Positions 56,951-64,000 of a stretch of DNA of 64,000 bases are shown here, in pieces. The position numbers and the translations under genes were made by a program. The DNA is from Phytohabitans suffuscus. Its GTDB lineage: Bacteria; Actinomycetota; Actinomycetes; Mycobacteriales; Micromonosporaceae. The stretch covers positions 1,364,001 to 1,428,000 of the forward strand of contig NZ_AP022871.1 in assembly GCF_011764565.1 (NCBI RefSeq). The letters are read 5' to 3'. Below the pieces are notes generated by a model, which was not told the DNA's origin, searched no databases, and saw only the letters and a program-made list of their open reading frames with translations. Within the stretch, counting starts at the first letter, position 1. Every line of letters begins with the position of its first letter.

Positions 56951-57021
56951 TCTTGAAAGGAATCTGACAGCCGGCCGGGGTCACACGGGCGGTCACACGC
57001 GCGGTCGGCAGATTCGGCGGC

Positions 57022-58590
57022 ATGTCTCATCACGCAAGACGCAAGATATCGACGCTGATGGCCGTCGCGGCGGCCTCGGCGGGGGTGCTCGTCGCGCCGG
57101 GCGCGGCGGCGGCCTCGCCGAGCGGGCCGCAGGTGCCGGCCGCCGTCCTCGCGCCGCCGCAGGTCTCCGGCACGTCCGTGACGCTCACCTGGACCGACCA
57201 GTCACCGGACGAGGAGGAGTTCTGGGTGTTCCGCCGGAACGCGGCGGGCGGGCCGTTCAGCTACGTCGTGTCCGTGGGATCCACCAGCACGCCCGGAACC
57301 GGCGCCGCCTACTCCGTCGTGGACACGATCCCGGCCGGGACGCGGCAGTGTTACGCGGTCACGACGTACATCGTCTTCGGCCGGGCCGGCGAGGAGTTCT
57401 CCAACGAGCAGTGCACGTCGGCGCTGCCCCGGCTGCCCGTACCGGCGGCCGGACCGGGCGGGTTCCACACCGTCGACGTGCCCGGCCCGCCACCGGAGCA
57501 GAACGCCATCCGGGGCATCGACCCCTCGGGGGTGATCGGCCGGGACGGTCTCGCTGTCTTCGCGTCCAGTACCCACGGCGCCAGCCGGCACCTGCGGATA
57601 ACGCACTGCCGCGACGAGGCGTGCACCTCGGTGAGCGCGATCTCGCTGGACACGCTCGGCGAGACCGGCTACGCGCCGGCGATGGCGATCGGCGGCGACG
57701 GCCTGCCGGTCGTCGCCTACGCCAGCTTCGACGCGAGCTTCGGCAGTACCCACACCAAGTACGACCTCAAGGTGGCCAAGTGCACGAGCGTGACGTGCGG
57801 CAGCGGAGGCTCGCGGTTCGTCGACCGCGCGTCCACCGTGCGCCGCGGCATCGCGCTGGCCATCGGCCCGGACGGGTTTCCGCTGATCTCGTACCTCGAC
57901 GAGCCGTCGGACACGCAGCCGGCCCAGGTCAAGGTGATCCACTGCCTGGACCACAGCTGCCAGAACAAGCGGGAGTCCGTCGTGGACACGGTCGGTACCG
58001 GCGATCGCAGCGGCACGGCGATCACCGTGCTGCCGACCGGCCTGGCCCTGGTGGCCTACACCGACGGCACGCCGCACGGCGACCTGAAGGTGGCCCGCTG
58101 CCACAACAGCGACTGCTCCGCCTCGACCGCGGTGACGGTGGACGCCGCGGGGACGAGTGGTCGGCAGCCGTCGATCACCGTCGGCCGGGACGGCCTCGCG
58201 ATCATCGCCCACGAGCGCACCGACCCGGACGGAAAGGTCGTCGTCTCACGCTGCGTGAACGTGCTCTGCACCGCGACGACGAACAGCGTGCTCGACACGA
58301 CCGGCTCGCTCGGCGCCACGCCGTCGATCGCGATCGGGGCAGACGGTTTCCCGGTCGTCGCGTACTCCCACCCAGCCGGTCCGTCGCTGCGCGTGGCCCG
58401 CTGCGAAAACGTCGCCTGCACCGCCGCGACGAGGTCGACGGTGGAGACGAGCGCCGGGCTCGGCTGGCTGCGCCCGAGCGTCCTCGTCGCGCCGGACGGA
58501 CGGCCGGTGGTCGGCTACTGGCGCGAGTCGGAGGCCGCGCTACGGGTGGTGGACTGCGGCAACGTGCTCTGCCGACCGCCGTTCGGCTGA
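57022..58590 (+). CDS. Secreted beta-propeller-like protein with Cys-pair repeats
   Basis: 522 residues. Signal peptide (ISTLMAVAAASAGVLVAPGA), a fibronectin III-like domain (VSGTSVTLTWTDQSPDEEEF), then six or seven repeats of about 50 residues of the pattern DGLPVVAYASF...LKVAKC...C...VD. Each repeat contains a Cys pair separated by 4-6 residues (for example CHNSDC, CVNVLC, CENVAC, CGNVLC), probably disulfides. The layout suggests a secreted beta-propeller. No catalytic residues are evident and no characterised family was recognised. Monocistronic. Confidence 0.8.
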   Translation: MSHHARRKISTLMAVAAASAGVLVAPGAAAASPSGPQVPAAVLAPPQVSGTSVTLTWTDQSPDEEEFWVFRRNAAGGPFSYVVSVGSTSTPGTGAAYSVVDTIPAGTRQCYAVTTYIVFGRAGEEFSNEQCTSALPRLPVPAAGPGGFHTVDVPGPPPEQNAIRGIDPSGVIGRDGLAVFASSTHGASRHLRITHCRDEACTSVSAISLDTLGETGYAPAMAIGGDGLPVVAYASFDASFGSTHTKYDLKVAKCTSVTCGSGGSRFVDRASTVRRGIALAIGPDGFPLISYLDEPSDTQPAQVKVIHCLDHSCQNKRESVVDTVGTGDRSGTAITVLPTGLALVAYTDGTPHGDLKVARCHNSDCSASTAVTVDAAGTSGRQPSITVGRDGLAIIAHERTDPDGKVVVSRCVNVLCTATTNSVLDTTGSLGATPSIAIGADGFPVVAYSHPAGPSLRVARCENVACTAATRSTVETSAGLGWLRPSVLVAPDGRPVVGYWRESEAALRVVDCGNVLCRPPFG

Positions 58591-58631
58591 CCGCGTGACC
58601 CGGGCGCGCGGGCCGTCCCGCGCGCCCGGTC

Positions 58632-59753
58632 TCATCCGGCCCGTTCCAGCAGGTCGGCCATCCGGGCGGCCTGGACCTCCCAGCGCCACTCCCGCTCGAC
58701 CCACGCCCGGCCGGCCGCGCCCATGCGGCTGGCCAGGTCGCGGTCGGCCAGCAGGGTGGCGACCCGGTCGGCGACGGCGTCGAGGTCGCGGCCGCCGACC
58801 ACGTAGCCGGTCTCGCCCTCGCGGACCGCGTCGGGCGCCCCGCCCGAGTCGCCGGCCACGACCGGGAGGCCGGACGCGGACGCCTCCAGGTAGACGATGC
58901 CGAGGCCCTCGACGTCGAGGCCGCGGTTGCGGGTGCGGCACGGCATCGCGAAGACGTCGCCCGCCGCGTAGTGCGCGGGAAGCTCCTCGGTCGGCACCGA
59001 GCCGGTGAACACCACGCCCTCCATGCCGGCGGCCAGCTTTTCCAGCGCGGAGCGGTGCGGGCCGCCGCCGACCACGAGCAGCGCGGCGCCGGGCACCCGG
59101 CGGCGGATCGCGGGCAGCGCGCGGACCAGCGCGTCCTGGCCCTTGCGGGGGACCAGGCGGGAGACGCACACGACGACCGGGCGGTCGCCCAGGCGGTGGC
59201 GGCGGCGGATCTCGGCGCCGTCGACCCCCGGGTGGTACGCGTCGACGTCGACGCCCGGTGCCAGGCGGCGCAGGTCGGTCAGGCCGTGCAACGCCTTGTC
59301 GAGCCGCACGCGGGTGTACTCCCCCAGGTAGGTGACCACGTCGGCGCCGCGCGCGATGCGGCGCAGCAGGCCGCGCGCACCGGGCAGCGCGGCCCAGCCG
59401 ATCTCGTGGCCGTGGGTCTGCGCCAGCGCCCGCTCGACGCCGGTGCGCCGCCGCAGCCCGGGTGCGAGCAGGCCGAGCGGCGCGGCCGCGCCGAACCAGA
59501 CGGTGTCGCAGCCGTGCGCCCGCGCGATCTGCGCCGACCGCCGGGCCGCCCGGCGGGTGGGCAGGAGCATGCCCGTCGCCTCGCGCACCACCTCGAACGG
59601 CTGCTCGGCGTCGAACTTCGCGGCACCCTCCCAGGTGGAGGCGTAGACGACGAGCGAGCCGGGCGGCTGCCGGACGGCCAGGCCGTGCACGAACGACTGG
59701 ATGCCGCCGGGGCGGGGCGGGAAGTCGTTGGTGACCAGGAGCGTCGTGGTCAT
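58632..59753 (-). CDS. pimB: PimB'-type mannosyltransferase
   Basis: 373 residues; the ATG at 59751-59753 overlaps the protease stop as ATGA. GT4 glycosyltransferase: N-terminal LLVTNDFPPRPGGIQSFVHG is typical of PimB', GDRPVVVCVSRLVPRKGQDA and the donor-binding EGLGIVYLEASASG (EX7E-like) follow. PimB' adds the second mannose to phosphatidylinositol mannoside from GDP-mannose at the cytoplasmic membrane face. The two-gene layout with the M48 protease is compact. Confidence 0.88.
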   Translation of the reverse strand: MTTTLLVTNDFPPRPGGIQSFVHGLAVRQPPGSLVVYASTWEGAAKFDAEQPFEVVREATGMLLPTRRAARRSAQIARAHGCDTVWFGAAAPLGLLAPGLRRRTGVERALAQTHGHEIGWAALPGARGLLRRIARGADVVTYLGEYTRVRLDKALHGLTDLRRLAPGVDVDAYHPGVDGAEIRRRHRLGDRPVVVCVSRLVPRKGQDALVRALPAIRRRVPGAALLVVGGGPHRSALEKLAAGMEGVVFTGSVPTEELPAHYAAGDVFAMPCRTRNRGLDVEGLGIVYLEASASGLPVVAGDSGGAPDAVREGETGYVVGGRDLDAVADRVATLLADRDLASRMGAAGRAWVEREWRWEVQAARMADLLERAG

Positions 59754-61006
59754 CGCTCGCCGCGCGCGAAGGCCCGCGCCGCCGCCATCCGCTCCACCGT
59801 GGACGGATGGGAGGCGGAGTAGAGGTACTCCCAGCGGGGCGGGTCGGGGTCGCCGAGGTTGACCGTGGAGAGCCGGCGCTGCATCGACTCGAACGTGCCC
59901 GGATCGCGGGTCAGCTCCAGCGCGTGCGCGTCGGCGCGGGCCTCGACACGGCGGGAGACGAGGCTCTGCGCGGGCGCGGCCACGATGCCGGCCACACTCA
60001 CCACCGCGATCATCAGCGCGAGCGCGCGGGGCTCGCCCATCGAGTCGACCCCGGCGGTGCGCAGCAGCCACCCCCAGCCGCCGAGCAGGTAGAGCGCCAC
60101 CACCGCGGCGGCGGCGCCGAGCGCGCCGAGCAGCGTGCCGGTGAAGACGTCCCGGTCCTTGGCGTGGCCGAGCTCGTGCGCCACCACGCTCGCCACCTCC
60201 TCCGGCGGCGCCTCGCGCAGCAGCGTGTCGTAGACGACGATGCGGCGGGTGGGGCCGAGGCCCGACACGTACGCGTTGACCGCGCGGGTGCGCCGGGACG
60301 CGTCGGCCACCAGCACGTCCTTGACCGGCACGCCGTCGCGCTGGGCGAGGCCGACCAGCTCGGTGCGCAGCGGCCCCGGCTCCATCGGGGTGAACTTGTT
60401 GAAGACCGGCTCCACGAGCACCGGAAGCACGAACGACAGGAGCACCACGAGCGCCGCCGCTCCCGCCGCGCCGAAGGCCCACCACCAGCGCGGGGCGAGC
60501 CGCGTGACCGTGTAGAAGCCGAGCAGGGCGATCGCCGCGATGACCGCGCTCACCGCGTACGACTTGAGGACGTCGACGGCCCAGCCGGCCCAGGTCTGGG
60601 TGGACAGGCCGTAGCGCACCATGATCGTGTGGCGCCAGGCGGCGAGCGGGAGCGTGACGATCTCGGCGACGAGCACGATCGCGAGGCCGCCGAGCACCGC
60701 GCGCGCCACCCAGTGGTCGCCGAACGGGCGCCCCGCCAGCTCGACGAGCCGGCTGCCCAGCGGGGTGAGCCCCAGCGCCAGCGTCACCGCCAGCCCGAGC
60801 ACCATCGCACCGTAGGACCCCGGGCGCAGCGCCGAGTGGAACTCGCGCCCCTTGCGCACCTGCTCCTGCGGCAGGTCGCGCAGGGCGTCGAGCTGGTCGG
60901 CACGGGGTGCGGGCGGGCGGTGCCAGGGCACCAGCACCACGGCCGCGACCAGGATCACGACCGCGAGGCCGCCGAGCGCCACCGCCGCCCACAACCTAGG
61001 AGTCAT
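59750..61006 (-). CDS. M48 (Ste24-like) membrane metalloprotease
   Basis: 418 residues from the ATG at 61004-61006 after GGAGAG. Multiple transmembrane helices, the zinc motif VVAHELGHAKDRDVFTG (HExxH) and the downstream Glu in SRRVEARADAHALEL. It resembles CAAX prenyl protease 1/Ste24 and is probably a membrane protein quality-control peptidase. An N-terminal extended start at 61045 is less likely. Confidence 0.92.
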   Translation of the reverse strand: MTPRLWAAVALGGLAVVILVAAVVLVPWHRPPAPRADQLDALRDLPQEQVRKGREFHSALRPGSYGAMVLGLAVTLALGLTPLGSRLVELAGRPFGDHWVARAVLGGLAIVLVAEIVTLPLAAWRHTIMVRYGLSTQTWAGWAVDVLKSYAVSAVIAAIALLGFYTVTRLAPRWWWAFGAAGAAALVVLLSFVLPVLVEPVFNKFTPMEPGPLRTELVGLAQRDGVPVKDVLVADASRRTRAVNAYVSGLGPTRRIVVYDTLLREAPPEEVASVVAHELGHAKDRDVFTGTLLGALGAAAAVVALYLLGGWGWLLRTAGVDSMGEPRALALMIAVVSVAGIVAAPAQSLVSRRVEARADAHALELTRDPGTFESMQRRLSTVNLGDPDPPRWEYLYSASHPSTVERMAAARAFARGER

Positions 61007-61081
61007 GACTTCTCTCCATTCGCAGGGCTCACGAAGAGACGCCATGACTGTCGCTAGCAGTTCCCCCGCGCGAGCGCTCGG

Positions 61082-61330
61082 TCATGAACGCCGATAGTAG
61101 TGGTCACGCGACGTGGCGGCGCCGGCGTCCGCCGGGCATGAGGCGCAGCGGGGGCGGGCCGGCTCGGAGATGATCTCCACCTCGAAGCCGGCGCGGGCGA
61201 ACGTCTCGATCGCGCGGCGCTCGTCACCGGTGAGGTCGCCCGGCTGCGCCGGGCTGTCGAGCAGGGCGCTCAGCATGCACCCGCCACACGCGGCTCCTCG
61301 GACCGCGCAGGTGTCGCAGTCGATGAGCAT
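61082..61330 (-). CDS. Small Cys-rich protein
   Basis: 82 residues from the ATG at 61328-61330 after GGAGGG. Cys pattern CDTC, CGGC and CASC, probably a zinc site; the middle is helical (DERRAIETFARAGFEVEIIS). Conserved in actinobacteria near NYN-domain genes. Function unknown. Confidence 0.7.
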   Translation of the reverse strand: MLIDCDTCAVRGAACGGCMLSALLDSPAQPGDLTGDERRAIETFARAGFEVEIISEPARPRCASCPADAGAATSRDHYYRRS

Positions 61331-61404
61331 GGTCCCTCCTCAGGGTGGGCCGTCTGGCACCGTCCGTGACATCGACGCTATGGGAGGGGTACGACAAAAC
61401 CGCG

Positions 61405-62814
61405 CTACGCCCGCGACAGCCTGCGCAGAAGGGCGTCGGCGCCCAGCGGGTACGCGCCGTGGCGGCGCACCCCGTCGGCCACCTCGCGGTCGGAGGAGAC
61501 CACCACGACGGGCCGCCCCGAGGGCTCGGCGCGGACCAGCCGGCGGATCAGCTCGTCGGCGGTCTCGCCCTTGTGGGAGAAGAGCACCCGTACGTTGCGC
61601 GGCGCGGGCGGCAGGCCGTGCACCCGCTCGGCGCCGTCGAAGACCACCGTCACCTCGTCGCCGGTCTGCGCGGCGATGCCGCCGAGCCCGGTGATCAGGC
61701 GCTTGCGCTGCTGCTCCAGCGACATCTCGCTGTAGCCGCGCTTGGTCACGTTGTAGCCGTCGACCACGAGGTGGGCCCGGGGCAGCGCGAGCAGCTGGTC
61801 GAGCCGGGCGGGGTCGTCGGCGTCCAGCGCGCGGGTGCTGGAGACCTCGTCGGGCCGTACGGCGAACGCGTCGGCCACGAAGTCGGCCGGCCGCCGCTCG
61901 GCCGGGTCGAGCGCCAGCTCCCGGCGCAGCCCGACCGCCGCCTGGCCGATCGTCTCCAGCAGCAGCCACAGCCGCGCGTCGTCGACCGCGCGGGCCTCCT
62001 TGGCACTGGTCCGGGCGTTGCCGGCGACGGCCTCCGCCTCGGCGAGCTTCGCGCGTACCCGCCGTAGCTCCGCGTCGTGGTCGGCGGTGGCCCGCGTGGC
62101 CCGGCCGCGCTCGGTGGCCAGCATCTCGCCGGCCTTGCGCTCGCGCGCCTGCGTCTCGCGCAGCGCGCGGGTGGCCTGCCGCGCCTCCTCACGGAGCTGG
62201 CCGAGCTCCTCGCGGACGCGGGCCAGCTCGTCGCGGAGCTTCTCCGCCTCGACCTTGGCCACGGCGCGGTCGTGCTCGGCGCGGGCGGCCCGATGCTCGG
62301 CCTCCCGGAGCAGCTCGGCCACGGCGGCGCTGTCGGCCTCGGCGCGCACCGCCTCGCCGGCGGCCGCGACCAGGTCACGCCAGCCCTCGGGGCGGGCGAG
62401 GTAGGCCAGCGCGGCGACCTCGACCGGGTCGGCGGCGGCGGGGCAGATCCCGTCGATCACGGCGGCGCCCAGCTCACCGGCGTCTTCGAGGACCCGGCTG
62501 GTGATCCGCTGGCGGAAGAGCGGGTCACCGGCGAGCTGGGTGGCGATCATGGGCCCGCCGTGGCGGGCGCGCCGGTTGGGCGCGAACTTCGCCACCCGTC
62601 GCAGCGCCGCCGGCAGCTCGTCGTTGGGGAGCGTGGGCAGGGCCGCCGCGGTCAGCGCGACCACGCGCTGGCGGACCGGCTCGGGCAGGACCGGCTCCGC
62701 TTCGACAGCTTCGACAGCAGGGTCATAAGTGGGCATATCACCCGAAACAGGCTCCGACCCCCCATGAGCCGCGCCACCAGCGTGGCGGGCGTCGGGCGGA
62801 ACCGGTACGGACAT
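61405..62814 (-). CDS. NYN-domain (DUF901/YacP-like) RNA-binding protein
   Basis: 469 residues. A roughly 150-residue N-terminal helical region, a long coiled coil (about 165-300; ELARVREELGQLREEARQAT) and a C-terminal NYN/PIN-like domain (LVVDGYNVTKRGYSEMSLEQ, VTVVFDGAE, VVVVSSDREVADGVRRHGAY) with the nuclease Asp residues. Relatives are predicted ribonucleases. ATG start at 62812-62814; monocistronic. Confidence 0.88.
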   Translation of the reverse strand: MSVPVPPDARHAGGAAHGGSEPVSGDMPTYDPAVEAVEAEPVLPEPVRQRVVALTAAALPTLPNDELPAALRRVAKFAPNRRARHGGPMIATQLAGDPLFRQRITSRVLEDAGELGAAVIDGICPAAADPVEVAALAYLARPEGWRDLVAAAGEAVRAEADSAAVAELLREAEHRAARAEHDRAVAKVEAEKLRDELARVREELGQLREEARQATRALRETQARERKAGEMLATERGRATRATADHDAELRRVRAKLAEAEAVAGNARTSAKEARAVDDARLWLLLETIGQAAVGLRRELALDPAERRPADFVADAFAVRPDEVSSTRALDADDPARLDQLLALPRAHLVVDGYNVTKRGYSEMSLEQQRKRLITGLGGIAAQTGDEVTVVFDGAERVHGLPPAPRNVRVLFSHKGETADELIRRLVRAEPSGRPVVVVSSDREVADGVRRHGAYPLGADALLRRLSRA

Positions 62815-62914
62815 CCCACAAGTCTCCCACCACCTGCGCCCTCCCCGCCCGGTCGCGCAGACGATCTTTTCCGGATCACCGAGGATGTCGTACCTGTGTC
62901 CTAGCGTGCCGCGC

Positions 62915-64000
62915 GTGACGAATGTGGACTACGTCCAGGGCACCCTCGACACCCTCCTCGACGATCCCGCCGCCCGCTCCCTGCGCGAGACCACGTTCGT
63001 CGTCGTCGACCTGGAGACGACCGGCGGGGCGCCCGACGGCGGCGGCATCACCGAGATCGGCGCGGTCAAGGTGCGCGGCGGCGAGGAGCTGGGCGTGCTC
63101 GCCACGCTGGTCGACCCGGGCGTGCCGATCCCGCCGTTCATCACGGTGCTGACCGGCATCACCCAGGCGATGACCTACGAGGCGCCGCCGATCGAGCGGG
63201 TGCTGCCGAGCTTCCTGGAGTTCCTGCGCGACTGCGTCCTCGTCGCCCACAACGCGTCGTACGACGTGGGTTTCCTCAAGGCCGCCTGCGCCAGGCACGG
63301 CTACCGGTGGCCCAACCCCAAGGTGCTCGACACGGTCGCGCTGGCCCGGCGGGCGATGACCCGCGACGAGGTGCCCAACCATCGCCTCGGCACGCTCGCC
63401 GCCCACTTCCACACCGTGCGCCAGCCCACCCACCGGGCCCTCGACGACGCCCAGGCCACAGTGGAGGTGCTGCACGCGCTGATCGGCCGTCTGGGCAGTT
63501 TCCGGGTGCACACGCTGGGCGACGCGATCGAGTTCGCCAAGGCGGTCACGCCCACCCAGCGGCGCAAGCGCCACCTGGCCGACGGGCTTCCGCACGCCCC
63601 GGGGGTCTACATCTTCCGCGCCGCCGACGGCCGCCCGCTCTACGTCGGCACGTCCGGCGACATCGCCACCCGGGTGCGCAGCTACTTCACCGCGGGCGAG
63701 AAGCGGGCCCGGATCTCCGAGATGCTGGCCGCGGCCGAGCGGGTGGAGCCGGTCGAGTGCGCCCACTCGCTGGAGGCGGAGGTGCGCGAGCTGCGCCTGA
63801 TCGCCGCGCACGCCCCGCCGTACAACCGCCGGTCCAAGTACCCCGAGCGGGTCGTGTGGCTCAAGCTCACCGCGGAGGCCTACCCCCGGCTCTCCCTGGT
63901 CCGCGCCGTGTCCGAGCCGGAGGCGGCCTACCTCGGGCCGTTCAGCTCGCGGCGCTCGGCGGAGCTGGCCGCGGCCGGGGTGCACGACGCGGTGCCCCTG
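62915..64000 (+). CDS. DnaQ-like exonuclease / GIY-YIG (Cho-like) nuclease, 3' end beyond window
   Basis: Incomplete at the C-terminus: 362 codons are visible. GTG at 62915. Residues 25-190 form a DEDDh exonuclease (VVDLETTGG, HNASYDVGFL, HRALDDAQATVEVL); residues 220-300 form a GIY-YIG nuclease (PGVYIFRAADGRPLYVGTSG, ARVRSYFTAG-like RVRSYF). This fusion is the actinobacterial homologue of the UvrC-related Cho nuclease and is probably used in DNA repair. Its C-terminus cannot be seen. Confidence 0.92.
   Translation, partial: MTNVDYVQGTLDTLLDDPAARSLRETTFVVVDLETTGGAPDGGGITEIGAVKVRGGEELGVLATLVDPGVPIPPFITVLTGITQAMTYEAPPIERVLPSFLEFLRDCVLVAHNASYDVGFLKAACARHGYRWPNPKVLDTVALARRAMTRDEVPNHRLGTLAAHFHTVRQPTHRALDDAQATVEVLHALIGRLGSFRVHTLGDAIEFAKAVTPTQRRKRHLADGLPHAPGVYIFRAADGRPLYVGTSGDIATRVRSYFTAGEKRARISEMLAAAERVEPVECAHSLEAEVRELRLIAAHAPPYNRRSKYPERVVWLKLTAEAYPRLSLVRAVSEPEAAYLGPFSSRRSAELAAAGVHDAVPL

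Larger units (their letters stand above)
56408..57021. other. Noncoding repeat-bearing region
   Basis: 614 nt with no supported gene. It holds dispersed repeat B at 56411-56519, a related short piece at about 56521-56565, and dispersed repeat C at 56899-56950. The secreted-protein promoter should lie near its right end. Confidence 0.6.

Overview
The window reads as chromosomal DNA of a high-GC actinobacterium, most likely a member of the Micromonosporaceae (Actinoplanes / Micromonospora / Phytohabitans type). The grounds are strong G/C preference at third codon positions, frequent GTG starts, PimB'-type phosphoinositol mannosylation, a kinase-Roadblock signalling pair, DUF222/HNH (13E12-type) and LamG/RHS proteins, and a pyrophosphate-type phosphofructokinase. 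The genus cannot be fixed from the sequence alone. No rRNA, tRNA, CRISPR array, intact transposase or prophage was seen.

Layout. 0-8 kb: secreted LamG/RHS protein (cut by the left edge), secreted M14 carboxypeptidase, then a decayed stretch with a multiply frameshifted DUF2201-type metallopeptidase pseudogene, an AT-richer patch with one possible small gene, and a LamG/RHS pseudogene. 8-20 kb: GxGYxYP protein, Tat-exported berberine-bridge-like oxidase diverging from a zinc-finger TetR regulator, a remarkable cyclase-homology/cNMP-binding/TIR fusion, a NIT-type sensor kinase-Roadblock-TAXI lipoprotein operon, and a TetR regulator. 19.6-28 kb: solitary EF-Tu paralogue, GH18 chitinase, a repeat-rich membrane protein, DUF4397 protein with class F sortase, and small hypotheticals. 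28-39 kb: proC, PPi-type PFK, 3'-5' exoribonuclease, Crp-like regulator next to a class III cyclase/ATPase, PlsC-like acyltransferase, DUF2007-like membrane protein, otsA. 39-44 kb: repeat-rich noncoding DNA, HNH endonuclease, flavin monooxygenase plus alpha/beta-hydrolase-fold operon, YCII protein. 45-52 kb: EEP hydrolase, ROK glucokinase, SRPBCC/DUF pair, long-chain acyl-CoA ligase, and a NarL-type two-component system. 52-64 kb: thioredoxin/leader peptide/DUF4395 operon, methyltransferase plus GGDEF-EAL protein, secreted beta-propeller-like protein, PimB' plus M48 protease operon, NYN-domain protein, and a DnaQ-like/GIY-YIG nuclease cut by the right edge.

The most exciting gene is at 12536-14575. 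One 679-residue polypeptide joins a class III nucleotide-cyclase-like domain, a cyclic-nucleotide-binding domain with its phosphate-binding Glu and Arg, and a TIR domain keeping the putative NADase glutamate. It resembles a Pycsar-type antiphage cyclase and TIR effector fused into one chain.

Quality note. At least five genes (TAXI protein, repeat membrane protein, otsA, SRPBCC protein, NarL-type kinase) are broken at G/C homopolymers and each is repaired by adding one base to the run. This points to sequencing undercalls rather than gene decay. The metallopeptidase and RHS pseudogenes carry many lesions and look genuinely dead. Noncoding DNA is unusually rich in 18-20 bp tandem repeats, twice starting on a stop codon, and in dispersed repeats of about 50-110 bp.
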